A stretch of DNA of 64,000 nt from Shimazuella soli (GTDB lineage Bacteria > Bacillota > Bacilli > Thermoactinomycetales > Thermoactinomycetaceae): positions 124,001 through 188,000 of the forward strand of contig NZ_JAKWBN010000003.1 of assembly GCF_022511585.1 (NCBI RefSeq), given 5' to 3'. A program made the translations under genes and the position numbers. Position 1 is the stretch's first letter. The number at the start of each line of letters is the position of its first letter. Below are positions 27,656 through 35,764 of the stretch, in pieces. The notes beneath the pieces are model-generated. The model worked only from the letters and a program-made list of their open reading frames with translations. It was not told where the DNA came from and ran no database searches.

Positions 27656-27773
27656 AAGGAAAAATGTATACTGGCGCTAAATTCATTAAAAATGGAAAAG
27701 TTGCAAGTTTGCCGAAAGAGTACAATGACAAATTTTCATCCATTAGATTTGTTTATATTGACGGATAGAGTGC

Positions 27774-27805
27774 AGTCCAAACAGAGAATAGGCTCTGTTT
27801 GGACT
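27774..27805. terminator. Bidirectional terminator after yfhO-type gene
   Basis: Perfect 13-bp stem AGTCCAAACAGAG / CTCTGTTTGGACT, 6-nt loop, T-rich flank on the plus side. Confidence 0.7.
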
Positions 27806-27816
27806 ATTTGTTATTC

Positions 27817-30390
27817 TTATTTAAGTTTAAAATGGATGATTCTGCTGCTCAAAGGCAATAGCAAAGTTATCACGAGTGATAGTATTCCGAAGAGGATTCC
27901 AACCCATAATCCAGGCGGCGTGTATTCACATGAGACAGTACTTGCATTTTTTTTAAGCGGAATCCGGATCAAGCCCAAAAAGCTCTTTGGCTGAGCGGCT
28001 TTTCCATTCCCACTAGAACACTTCCACCCTGGAGCATTTGGAATCGAAATAACAGCTGAACCCGTACTTCCCTTGGGCAATGTCGCAGTAATGGAGTGGC
28101 CAGATGCTTCCACACGAGTAGCTCCTGTTCTTTGCAAGTGTGTTACTGCATGAACGAATTTCGATTGATTCAGACAAGCAATCGGTTGTTTTCCCATCTC
28201 TCCACCTCGATAGGTGTGGATGGCAACGGCTATTTCCCCAGAAGAAGGTGCTTTTCCTAGCTTCATGATTGGTGCGCGAATAGAGGCGTTTGAACCTTGT
28301 ATTTTCACCTCTGTTTTTTGATTGGTAAGTCTCGCATTTCCATAGAGATATGGAGTATAAAGATAGACGATAGACCCCGGTTTACAAGCTGTCTGTAGAG
28401 TATAAGTTCCCGGTTTACTATTGGTTTGCGGTGATAGGATATATGCTGTTTGGGTTTGATGTACAGGAGCCGTATCTTTGGAAATAATGAACTTCGGTTT
28501 TGGAATTTCATATATTTTAGTTCCGAAAAATAATTCATGATTGAGAAAGACATTTATAGTTGGTTTGGTTTTAGCAGGAAGATCAGCATGTACTGTAACA
28601 AGTGGAGGGACTGCTTGTTTTTTTGTATGTACGTGAACCAAACCATCCGGGTCAACAGTTGTCATGATTCTTCTGCCAACAGAGAAAATAGCATCTGTTA
28701 CTTCATTGTCCATGCTGAGTAATCCTCTGCCCCAGCGATCCCAGCCAAATCCCAAATCTGTCACCAATTTTGTTGTATCTTTCATCGTCAAACTGCTATA
28801 GTATACGATTCCTTGCCCGCCTAAAAGCCAAGGATCGTTTTTGGCAATAAAAGTTGTCCCGGTTTCCGTCCGATAGGTTGGCCAGTTTTGATTTGCAACA
28901 ATTTGTCCTCTTACTTGATCATGCCAGTTTCCCCATTCAGGGGTGGAAGTGAATCTATCATACCGAATTTGATCTACTATCACAGATGATAGAGAAGATT
29001 CTGTAGCAAATCCAAGTATGATTAACGAGATGGCGATTGCTCCCCAGATATATTTTTGTTTAGAAAGCGAAAATATGACGATTCCAAGTGCAATAATCGT
29101 GACAACAGCTATTGCACCGACAAGTGGAAAAGTAATATCCGTTAGTAGTGGACTTTTTTGTGTAACAGCCATAAGTAGTCCATATAGGATACTAGCTTCT
29201 ACTAAAGTCAGCAGGTTGGACTTTTTCAAATGATGGATGGCCATCCAAGCGAGCATGGTCAAGAGCCCGCAAAAGATAAATGCCTCTCGAAATGAGCTTC
29301 CGTTGGGCTTTGCAAAAGCATGCCAGAACAGTTGTGTTGGGTTCCATTGAAACGATAGCAGGACGACCAAGGTTGTTATCGACCAGATCAACCGGGTGCG
29401 CAAAGCTATATTGGTTTGAAAGAGAAAGATAAATGCTAACAGGAGAGCTGGTGTGCCTACAAAAATACTTGGACTTAGACCAATCCCTTCTGTAGCAGGG
29501 AAAAGTCGAGAGAGCAGATCAATCCATGGCACAGCTTGAAACGGCTCGGTCAAAGTTTGTTGAGCGATAGAAGTCGCTTTTAAAATCGGATAAATGAGTG
29601 GCATGGCGATCCCTATACCCAGTATCAGCCTTCCCGCACCGCGCAGAAGCACGATCCCTCTCTGTCTTGCTGTCATTTTCATTGTAAACATCCGGATGAG
29701 TATCACAATGACAGCTCCAATTGTAGCCATATATGCCGTGTAAAAGTTAGCGATCCAACAGAGAGCTGCCAAAGATATCCCCAAGTAAACCCGTCTTCCT
29801 TCCAATGCCCAGTGCCCAACTAAGCAAATGAGCGGAAAAGCGATCAATCCATCCAACCACATGGGCACAAAAATACTATCATCGACTGCCCATCCACAGA
29901 GCGCATAAGAAGCGCCTAACAATCCAGCAAATACCCAAGACCCTTTTTTCCAAGATGACAGATAAAAACTCATAGCTGCACCAGCTGAGGCTAATTTTAG
30001 CAGCGTGATGACATATACAGCTAGATTGACTTTTTCCCGGGGGAAAAAGTAGACCAATAATTCAAATGGACTGCTCAAATAGGTAACAAAATCGGCATAA
30101 AAGCCTGTCCCAAAGGCACTGCGCCAATTATAGAAAAGATCGCCCTCTGCCTTTCCATGGAGTAAATCCCAGTAGTAGGTATGTACAGGTACAAATTGGT
30201 TCCCTAAGTCGTTAACGCTTCGCGTGATATCACCGAAAGGGAATGAGCCTCTTAGGATACCGCTAATACACATGCAGATAATGCTTAGGAAAATTGCTAG
30301 TAACATGGCATATGTTTTATTGTCTTTCAACCAAAAACTTTCAGAGGCAGCAGGATTTTTGGTCGTTATTTCATTTGAATCAGCTGACAT
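27817..30390 (-). CDS. YfhO-family membrane protein
   Basis: 857 aa. About 12-14 hydrophobic spans in the first two thirds (from about 28, AMLLAIFLSIICMC), then a large outside domain of about 250 residues, and one C-terminal span (LWVGILFGILSLVITLLLPL). This layout is the GT-C-like YfhO family; in Bacillus and Listeria members glycosylate teichoic acids on the outer face. VPVHTYYWDLLHGKAEGDLF matches the family's first loop. Start ATG after GGAGAGAG. Monocistronic. The transferred sugar cannot be told. Confidence 0.85.
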   Translation of the reverse strand: MSADSNEITTKNPAASESFWLKDNKTYAMLLAIFLSIICMCISGILRGSFPFGDITRSVNDLGNQFVPVHTYYWDLLHGKAEGDLFYNWRSAFGTGFYADFVTYLSSPFELLVYFFPREKVNLAVYVITLLKLASAGAAMSFYLSSWKKGSWVFAGLLGASYALCGWAVDDSIFVPMWLDGLIAFPLICLVGHWALEGRRVYLGISLAALCWIANFYTAYMATIGAVIVILIRMFTMKMTARQRGIVLLRGAGRLILGIGIAMPLIYPILKATSIAQQTLTEPFQAVPWIDLLSRLFPATEGIGLSPSIFVGTPALLLAFIFLFQTNIALRTRLIWSITTLVVLLSFQWNPTQLFWHAFAKPNGSSFREAFIFCGLLTMLAWMAIHHLKKSNLLTLVEASILYGLLMAVTQKSPLLTDITFPLVGAIAVVTIIALGIVIFSLSKQKYIWGAIAISLIILGFATESSLSSVIVDQIRYDRFTSTPEWGNWHDQVRGQIVANQNWPTYRTETGTTFIAKNDPWLLGGQGIVYYSSLTMKDTTKLVTDLGFGWDRWGRGLLSMDNEVTDAIFSVGRRIMTTVDPDGLVHVHTKKQAVPPLVTVHADLPAKTKPTINVFLNHELFFGTKIYEIPKPKFIISKDTAPVHQTQTAYILSPQTNSKPGTYTLQTACKPGSIVYLYTPYLYGNARLTNQKTEVKIQGSNASIRAPIMKLGKAPSSGEIAVAIHTYRGGEMGKQPIACLNQSKFVHAVTHLQRTGATRVEASGHSITATLPKGSTGSAVISIPNAPGWKCSSGNGKAAQPKSFLGLIRIPLKKNASTVSCEYTPPGLWVGILFGILSLVITLLLPLSSRIIHFKLK

Positions 30391-30434
30391 CTCTCTCTCC
30401 TTTTATGATTTCTTGTTGAATGGTATTATAGAAA

Positions 30435-30470
30435 ATCCCCTCTAAGCAGAACCCTGTCTTTAGAGGGGAT
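30435..30470 (-). terminator. Terminator of regulator-peptide module 1
   Basis: Stem ATCCCCTCTAA / TTAGAGGGGAT; on the minus strand it is followed by TTTCTATAAT. It closes the transcript behind the second peptide ORF. Confidence 0.7.
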
Positions 30471-30495
30471 GATCCCTTAATTGAGTAATCATTTC

Positions 30496-30576
30496 TCACT
30501 TGTCTTTACCTGCTGGATCGCCATCGTTTTCAAGATAACTGTTACCTAGAGGATCTCCATCTCCATACATGGTCAT
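30496..30576 (-). CDS. GDP-motif peptide 1b (26 aa)
   Basis: ATG with GGAGG 8 nt upstream (GGAGGATTTTTCAA). The product starts MTMYGDGDPLGNSYLE and goes on NDGDPAGKDK. GDP occurs twice (GDGDPLG and DGDPAG), so it may be a precursor with two related cores. No hydrophobic signal peptide. The first part aligns with peptide 1a (YGNGDPLGDS). It lies in the same direction behind the regulator and peptide 1a, before the terminator. Probably a signalling peptide for the regulator. The function is inferred. Confidence 0.7.
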   Translation of the reverse strand: MTMYGDGDPLGNSYLENDGDPAGKDK

Positions 30577-30660
30577 TTGAAAAATCCTCCTTTATTCTCC
30601 ATACATTGCATTTTTTTGAATCTGTCTTTATTAGAAGGGATAGTACTATTTATAGGGGTT

Positions 30661-30735
30661 TTATTGAATATACTTGGCATCATTTAAAGATAGACAGGAG
30701 TCACCTAATGGATCGCCGTTCCCATACCTTTTCAT
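30661..30735 (-). CDS. GDP-motif peptide 1a (24 aa), overlapping the regulator gene
   Basis: ATG with GAAGGAGGGTGCTTCAA upstream, a very strong ribosome-binding site lying inside the end of the regulator gene. The product is MKRYGNGDPLGDSCLSLN plus DAKYIQ. The first 35 nt overlap the regulator's last codons in another frame. Small ORFs placed like this are typical for RRNPP pairs (nprR-nprX, rap-phr). Unlike most of those peptides it has no export signal. The shared core with peptide 1b is YG(N/D)GDPLG. Confidence 0.75.
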   Translation of the reverse strand: MKRYGNGDPLGDSCLSLNDAKYIQ

Positions 30736-32020
30736 TTGAAGCACCCTCCTTCAATTTACGATACATTAAGTTTTGATATTGCTTAAATTTTTGTTCGTTA
30801 CCTTTATTCTCATAAAAATCACACATTTTCAGAAAAATGTCAACTGACACTGCTCTGCTATTATTACCACTAGATAGGATTTTATCTGCTTCTAGAATTA
30901 AATCCATCTCGCTTTTTAAGTGTCCAAGTGTGATTAATGCTTCTATCAAATTGATTTCTTTATTTTTCGATTTTCGAAATGATTTAACTGCATTTGAAAT
31001 TTGTTCTTCTGATGACTGGCTTTCACCCAACGCAATTAACAACTTTCCATAGTTTAGATAGGTAATTCCAATACGATCAGGATAATCAGAAACATATTCT
31101 CTGTATGCAATAGCTTTGCGATAACGGATTTTTGCTTCATTCAGTCTACCCAGAGCAACGTATATTTCTCCCATCAAGGACCATATCGAAAACAATCTAC
31201 GATATTGCCGGTTTTTCCAAGCTACTTGATGTCCTTTTTGTGCATACTCTAAAGCTTTTAAGGGTTGTCCTGTTTTTAAGAGTAGGGTTGCAAACTGTTC
31301 ATAAATCTGAATGACAGGTGCAATATTTTCCTTAATTTTATCAATGTGTTCATAAAGAAATTCCAGCTCCCTACAAGCTTCTTCATCTCTACCTAACTCT
31401 TCTAGATATATAACCTTATTTAGATAGAGGTAAGGCTTATAATATATCCTCTCTCCGTTCTCCTGAAACACATTAATAGCTTTTTCTGTGTGTTCTAGTG
31501 CTGATTGGTAGTCTTCTTCATAAAAAGCTAAACGTCCTAAATCATTTAAACAAATAGCATGTAGATTAAAATGAGCTAAATCTGGGCATTCATCTAAACC
31601 AAGTAATGCTTTGTTAAGGAGATCTCTTGAATCTTTTCTTTTTTGAAGTACAAAAGCAATTCTCCCTTTTAAAAAGGTAGCAAAAACCTTTGCAGTTTGA
31701 AACATATTTACATCTAATTCTGCCAATAATGTGGAAGCTTCTTTGGGATTACCCGTTATGATATCCTCAATATGAAGCAGTTCCTCCATCACAGATCGTT
31801 CTCTTTCAGTAGCTTCATCCACAACCCCAAATAACTCCTCCGCAATTCCCAGAAATTCAGCATACTGTATATAGCGGTCATCGCCAACAGTGGGGAGTCC
31901 TCTTTCCATATAGCTGATGGTTGTTTTTCCTAATTCCATTTTGTCTGCTACTTCTTGTTGGTTTAAATTTAAGCGTTTTCTTTCTTTTGCTAGAATCGCT
32001 CCGACGATATCTCTCCTCAT
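30701..32020 (-). CDS. XRE-TPR regulator, peptide-sensing type (module 1)
   Basis: 439 aa. The N-terminal HTH (about 6-62) contains LNLNQQEVADKMELGKTTIS. The rest is a TPR-like array of helical repeats (about 100-420) with pairs such as ALEHTEKAINVF and ALEYAQKGHQVAWKNRQYRR. HTH plus TPR is the RRNPP plan (NprR, PlcR, Rgg, AimR): the TPR cup binds a small peptide that changes DNA binding. The protein is a clear paralogue of 62060-63385. The peptide ORF overlaps its 3' end and a divergent small gene faces away. Targets probably include its own module. Confidence 0.85.
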   Translation of the reverse strand: MRRDIVGAILAKERKRLNLNQQEVADKMELGKTTISYMERGLPTVGDDRYIQYAEFLGIAEELFGVVDEATERERSVMEELLHIEDIITGNPKEASTLLAELDVNMFQTAKVFATFLKGRIAFVLQKRKDSRDLLNKALLGLDECPDLAHFNLHAICLNDLGRLAFYEEDYQSALEHTEKAINVFQENGERIYYKPYLYLNKVIYLEELGRDEEACRELEFLYEHIDKIKENIAPVIQIYEQFATLLLKTGQPLKALEYAQKGHQVAWKNRQYRRLFSIWSLMGEIYVALGRLNEAKIRYRKAIAYREYVSDYPDRIGITYLNYGKLLIALGESQSSEEQISNAVKSFRKSKNKEINLIEALITLGHLKSEMDLILEADKILSSGNNSRAVSVDIFLKMCDFYENKGNEQKFKQYQNLMYRKLKEGASNEKVWERRSIR

Positions 32021-32213
32021 TTCTCATCCATCCTTTTATAGAGCAGTATATTGGTAAATTTTGTTCTGCTCATCTTACCAGAATGATTGGATAAATTGCA
32101 ATTATTTACAAAATAAACAGCATTTAAATGAATAAAGATAGTATTTGCTGAATTTTTATAATAATCATAAACTATTTACAGGGAAACACTTAGCATGAGA
32201 AGGAGAGAAAAAA
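32021..32213. promoter_or_regulatory. Divergent control region of module 1
   Basis: 193 bp, very AT-rich, between the regulator and the divergent gene. TTTATAATAATC (about 32154) is a possible -10 for the plus gene. AAATGAATA followed by a spaced AGTA occurs here and in the matching region of module 2 (63386-63574). It is a candidate shared operator, but short. Confidence 0.4.
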
Positions 32214-32552
32214 ATGTCGATGAGGCTTATTGTGGAAGGCGAAGAGTGTTCTGTACAAAGGTATATTCGTGATTTAAAACAAGATAAAAGGTACAGATTT
32301 TATCACATTCATGAATTTTTACTAAATCCAGTAGAAATGAAAGTGGAATGCTATGTAGAGAGAACAAATAACAGATTATCCGAAGATAAAAAGCCACTTG
32401 CGAAGGTTATCATGGAAATCCCAGACGAGCATGGAGCAAAGAAGATAGAGATAGATTTGCTGGATATAAAACTAGTGAATTTACTAGATGGAAAAACTAC
32501 GATTTTTGGGATGAGTTATGATGTCTATGCCCATCCAAGCCGCAAGGAGTAG
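32214..32552 (+). CDS. Module partner protein P1
   Basis: 112 aa; ATG after AGAAGGAGAGAAAAAA. Paralogous to the 101-aa protein at 63575-63880. Shared pieces are RLIVEGE / KLVVEGE near the start, YRFY, NPVEMKVECY / SPVEMRVEYY in the middle and IEIDLLDIK / IEFDLLDSK near the end. No known domain. Predicted as a soluble alpha/beta protein of about 13 kDa. In both modules it is divergent from the regulator, so it is a likely regulatory target. It overlaps no other gene; the next gene starts 11 bp later. Confidence 0.75.
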   Translation: MSMRLIVEGEECSVQRYIRDLKQDKRYRFYHIHEFLLNPVEMKVECYVERTNNRLSEDKKPLAKVIMEIPDEHGAKKIEIDLLDIKLVNLLDGKTTIFGMSYDVYAHPSRKE

Positions 32553-32562
32553 GAGATCTGCT

Positions 32563-32928
32563 ATGTATTGTAGAATCTGTTTAAAGCATGTTCGCTACAA
32601 AGGAGATGGATTGATGGGCAGGTTTTCATCCCTTACGGAAAAAACGTATAAAATCCTAACAAAAGATGAGGCGTATGAGGAATTTCCCGAGTTAAAAACA
32701 ACGATTGCAGAAACTCCACCCGATTACGTTTATCTCGCTGTATATGATCATCGCCCTACACCACTCAGTATCCCACCTCAGTTGATCGGACCGTATCCCA
32801 GCATGGATATAGCAAATGAGGCGATAAAACAAGCGACAGATCAATACCGCTCTGTATTAAGCCATACAGAGGACAATATTGTGGAGTTTGAGAAGGTTTT
32901 AAGGTGCAGGGAAAAAGATGAAGTATAA
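32563..32928 (+). CDS. Small protein of unknown function after P1
   Basis: 121 aa from the ATG at 32563 (GGAGTAGGAG upstream); the longer frame from 32518 overlaps P1 and has no own ribosome site. It begins MYCRICLKHVRYKGDG, with one CxxC pair. PDYVYLAVYDHRPTPLSIPP lies in the middle and an acidic tail at the end. Likely co-transcribed with P1, so part of module 1. No counterpart is visible after the paralogue in module 2, where the window ends. Function unknown. Confidence 0.65.
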   Translation: MYCRICLKHVRYKGDGLMGRFSSLTEKTYKILTKDEAYEEFPELKTTIAETPPDYVYLAVYDHRPTPLSIPPQLIGPYPSMDIANEAIKQATDQYRSVLSHTEDNIVEFEKVLRCREKDEV

Positions 32929-33092
32929 TGTTCCTGCTTAACAATGGTTTTGGATAGAAAACCTGATTAGGCTCATCATGCGATGGGTCTAATTGTATTT
33001 TCATTCTGGATATGTTTTCCAATAGTCAGTTTGTATTATAATGCAATTATCCAGTACCCCATAGTGGTGCTGATGACTTGAGGAAGATCGCC

Positions 33093-33209
33093 ATGGAGCT
33101 GGAGCTGGTCATCCTGATGATGACGCTGTGTGGTTGTTGGAACCCCAACTGCACCCCCTGTCGAGAGGGAGGGTGCTGCGGCAACTCGACAAGTCACGGC
33201 TTGTCATGA
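33093..33209 (+). CDS. 38-aa Cys-rich peptide (unit G)
   Basis: ATG with TTGAGGAAG 5-8 nt upstream. A hydrophobic start (MELELVILMMTL) is followed by CGCWNPNCTPCREGGCC with six Cys in 17 residues, then GNSTSHGLS. The frame is GC-rich and lies in a unit with its own promoter and terminator. It could be a metal-binding peptide (paired cysteines) or a disulfide-rich secreted peptide with a short membrane anchor. No homologue is known to me. Coding is supported by context, not by comparison. Confidence 0.5.
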   Translation: MELELVILMMTLCGCWNPNCTPCREGGCCGNSTSHGLS

Positions 33210-33308
33210 CCCTCGCAACAAGGTGACCCGGTCACCTCAACTCAAAGTCTGGTCAGTGTTCACTCACTGTCCAGGCTCCCGAATGTAATCAAATATAGAT
33301 AGACTTGA

Positions 33309-33330
33309 GTCGTCGGAAGACGGCTTTTTT
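33309..33330 (+). terminator. Terminator of unit G
   Basis: GTCGTC GGAA GACGGC stem-loop (one G-U) with TTTTTT. Confidence 0.75.
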
Positions 33331-33535
33331 ATTTTGTATGCAGATCATTGTTCATGTTAGGATGATCCTATTTTTTCACTAGATTCTAAGCCGATTTCCT
33401 AAAGTGCTGAAGTTGGTTTGATCCTGTGTTTTAACGACAAGTAAATATTATTTATCGAAAAACAATAAATTAATATTGATAATCATTAAACATGATGTTA
33501 TATTGAATATGTACCAATTTTCAGGAGTTGATTGG

Positions 33536-33988
33536 ATGAGAAATATTTTTTGGACTAAGTTTCTGAATTTTTTAATCATGCTACTCATCGTACTTTTGGC
33601 TGTTGCCCTATTGATCCTGCCATTTTTAGTTCAGCAATATGTAGATAGGATGGGGATGCATCTAACAAATACCTTGTATATAACTGTATTTTTGTATCTT
33701 ACAGCCATACCATTTTTCATCTTGCTCATTATGCTAAGAAGGCTCTGCAAAAACGTTTTAGAAAAGAAACCTTTTATTTTAAGCAGTATTCGAGCATTAA
33801 ATGTGATAAGCATTTGTGCATTTGTGGATTTTCTGCTTTATGCCATGGGGACATTTTTCTTGTTGAAAAATTTATTATCCCTAACCCTGATGATTGCTGC
33901 TTTTATGATTGGATTGGTGAGTTTGATATTGGCACAACTTTTTCAAACGATGATGAAAATAAAACAGGAAAATGATTTGACGATTTGA
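33536..33988 (+). CDS. DUF2975-type membrane protein
   Basis: 150 aa from ATG 33536 (CAGGAG 8 nt upstream). Four hydrophobic spans (about 10-30, 45-68, 90-112, 118-140), with RRLCKNVLEKKPFILSSIRA between the second and third, which is the DUF2975 signature. Such proteins are almost always followed by a small YozG-like HTH gene, as here 9 bp later. Function is not known; the pair may sense membrane stress or form a regulatory couple. Confidence 0.75.
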   Translation: MRNIFWTKFLNFLIMLLIVLLAVALLILPFLVQQYVDRMGMHLTNTLYITVFLYLTAIPFFILLIMLRRLCKNVLEKKPFILSSIRALNVISICAFVDFLLYAMGTFFLLKNLLSLTLMIAAFMIGLVSLILAQLFQTMMKIKQENDLTI

Positions 33989-33997
33989 GGTGAAACC

Positions 33998-34213
33998 TTG
34001 CCGATTATAGTAAATATTGATGTCATGCTTGCCAAACGAAAAATGAGTGCAACAGAGCTGGCGGAAAAGGTTGGAATATCACTGCCTAATTTATCCATTT
34101 TGAAAACAAATAAGGCGAAAGCGATTCGGTTTTCTACCTTAGAAGCATTGTGTAGGGCATTGGATTGCCAGCCTGCTGATATTTTGGAATATCAAGCGGA
34201 TGATTCAACTTAA
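33998..34213 (+). CDS. Small XRE-family HTH regulator (YozG-like)
   Basis: 71 aa from TTG with GAGGTGA upstream. The whole protein is one HTH domain: LAKRKMSATELAEKVGISLP, LSILKTNKAKAIRF, LEALCRALDCQPADILEY. It is paired with the preceding DUF2975 gene. The same arrangement in many Firmicutes suggests the membrane protein controls the repressor. It probably regulates this operon, which continues into the ABC transporter. Confidence 0.85.
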   Translation: MPIIVNIDVMLAKRKMSATELAEKVGISLPNLSILKTNKAKAIRFSTLEALCRALDCQPADILEYQADDST

Positions 34214-34236
34214 ACAGAAGAAGGTGTGAGTTTACG

Positions 34237-34800
34237 ATGAAAGGAAACAGATTGATAGTTATTATTTGGAGTGTTCTCTTGTTCCTTGTCACATTCACTT
34301 GTTCACTTACTTATTTGGTTACGCAACAATCCATAAGACTAGGGGCAAATGAGCTTCCAGCACAGGCAGCTCATGATACAGCATATAATCTTCAACATGG
34401 TCAAAATCCAACATCGAGTATTCCTGTAAATAAAATAGATATAACCAAAAGCATGGATACATTTGTCATGATCTTTGATAAACATCAAAACTTATTAGCT
34501 ACATCTGGACGGATGAACAACCAAAATCCCTCTTATCCCAAAGGGGTCTTAGATACTGTCAAGAAAAAAGGAGAAGACAGGGTTACATGGGAAACCAAAA
34601 CGGGGCTTCGCTTTGCAACGGTAGCGATTCAAACCAATCATAACTACATTGTTGCTGCACATTCTTTGTATGAAACAGAAAAACGGATTGACAGTATCAG
34701 CAAACTCGTATTATTGGCATGGACGATGTATCTCATCTGTTCTGTCATTGCCTTTGGTATTATTTTTGTAGTTGTTCGGAAGATAAACAGAATTCAATAA
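34237..34800 (+). CDS. Membrane protein with outside sensor-like domain
   Basis: 187 aa. An N-terminal span (about 6-30), an outside domain of about 120 residues (MDTFVMIFDKHQNLLATSGR is reminiscent of sensor-kinase PAS-like folds), and a C-terminal span (about 155-180) ending in RKINRIQ. It resembles the input half of a histidine kinase without the kinase. AGAAGGTGTG precedes the ATG. It lies between the small regulator and the ABC genes, so it may sense the transported compound. Function inferred from context only. Confidence 0.65.
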   Translation: MKGNRLIVIIWSVLLFLVTFTCSLTYLVTQQSIRLGANELPAQAAHDTAYNLQHGQNPTSSIPVNKIDITKSMDTFVMIFDKHQNLLATSGRMNNQNPSYPKGVLDTVKKKGEDRVTWETKTGLRFATVAIQTNHNYIVAAHSLYETEKRIDSISKLVLLAWTMYLICSVIAFGIIFVVVRKINRIQ

Positions 34801-34816
34801 GTATGGAGGAGCCACG

Positions 34817-35764
34817 ATGTCTTCGACTCGATCAAATAAATTCGCATTAGAAATGAAACAGATTTATAAGAAATATTCCCATAAAACCGTTGTAGAGGAT
34901 GTTTCGCTTTCTATCAAACCAGGTGAAGTTTTTGGACTTTTAGGGCCTAATGGTGCAGGGAAAACAACAATCATCCGTATGCTTGTCGGATTGGTTCAAC
35001 CATCGTCAGGAGAAATCCATTTAATGGGGTGTGATTTAAAGAGAAATTATGAAGAAGCGATTCAACATGTTGGTGCCATTGTGGAAACACCAGACTTCTA
35101 TGGTTTCTTAACAGGTTATCAGAATTTAATGCAATGTAAACGGGCAAAAAAGGGAGTTTCCCATGAAGATATAAAACGTGCCGTTCAATTTGTTAATTTG
35201 GAAGAACGAATTCATGATAAAGTTTCTTCCTATTCACTTGGAATGAAGCAGCGTTTAGGCATTGCACAGGCTATTCTACATCAGCCACAGCTGCTCATCC
35301 TCGATGAGCCAACCAATGGACTTGATCCGCTTGGGATGCGCGAGTTAAGATCGATCGTACAACGATTGGCAAAAGAAATGAATATAGCTGTTTTCATCTC
35401 CAGTCATATATTATCTGAGGTACAAGAGATATGTGATAACGTGGGATTTATCAAAAATGGAAAGTTGCTTTTTGTTCGTGATATGAAATCGATAGAAATG
35501 GAGCAGAGTAAATTTCGTATAGTGGTATCCGATGGGCAAATGACGCAACAAATTTTTGAACAACTTGGCTGGATATTTGATGTGGGGGACACACTTAACA
35601 GCTTTATCATCTCTGGCAGCTCAGATACAAATAAGCTCGTCAAAGAATTAGCTTTATCAGAAGTAGGCATTTTGCGTTTCGAACCAGTCTTAAACACATT
35701 AGAAGATGTATTTATGGAAACAATGAAAGAGGATGATATTCATGATAGGGTTAATTACAAATGA
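34817..35764 (+). CDS. ABC transporter ATP-binding protein
   Basis: 315 aa. Walker A GPNGAGKTT (about 42-50), signature YSLGMKQRLGIAQA, Walker B LLILDEPTNGLDP, and a C-terminal extension of about 90 aa as in bacitracin/lantibiotic-type exporters. It energises the ABC-2 permease encoded next, whose start lies 23 bp before its own stop. GGAGG upstream of ATG. Likely exports a peptide or lipid-like compound or gives resistance to one. Confidence 0.9.
   Translation: MSSTRSNKFALEMKQIYKKYSHKTVVEDVSLSIKPGEVFGLLGPNGAGKTTIIRMLVGLVQPSSGEIHLMGCDLKRNYEEAIQHVGAIVETPDFYGFLTGYQNLMQCKRAKKGVSHEDIKRAVQFVNLEERIHDKVSSYSLGMKQRLGIAQAILHQPQLLILDEPTNGLDPLGMRELRSIVQRLAKEMNIAVFISSHILSEVQEICDNVGFIKNGKLLFVRDMKSIEMEQSKFRIVVSDGQMTQQIFEQLGWIFDVGDTLNSFIISGSSDTNKLVKELALSEVGILRFEPVLNTLEDVFMETMKEDDIHDRVNYK

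Larger units (their letters stand above)
33037..33330 (+). other. GC-rich single-gene unit G
   Basis: -10 TATAAT at 33037-33042, one tiny Cys-rich ORF, two hairpins (AGGTGACC / GGTCACCT at 33221-33237; CTGG.CAGTG / CACTG.CCAG at 33249-33274) and a final terminator (33309-33330). GACTTGAGG (33075-33083), which includes the ribosome site, matches CCTCAACTC (33235-33243) in 8 of 9 pairs. Confidence 0.5.
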
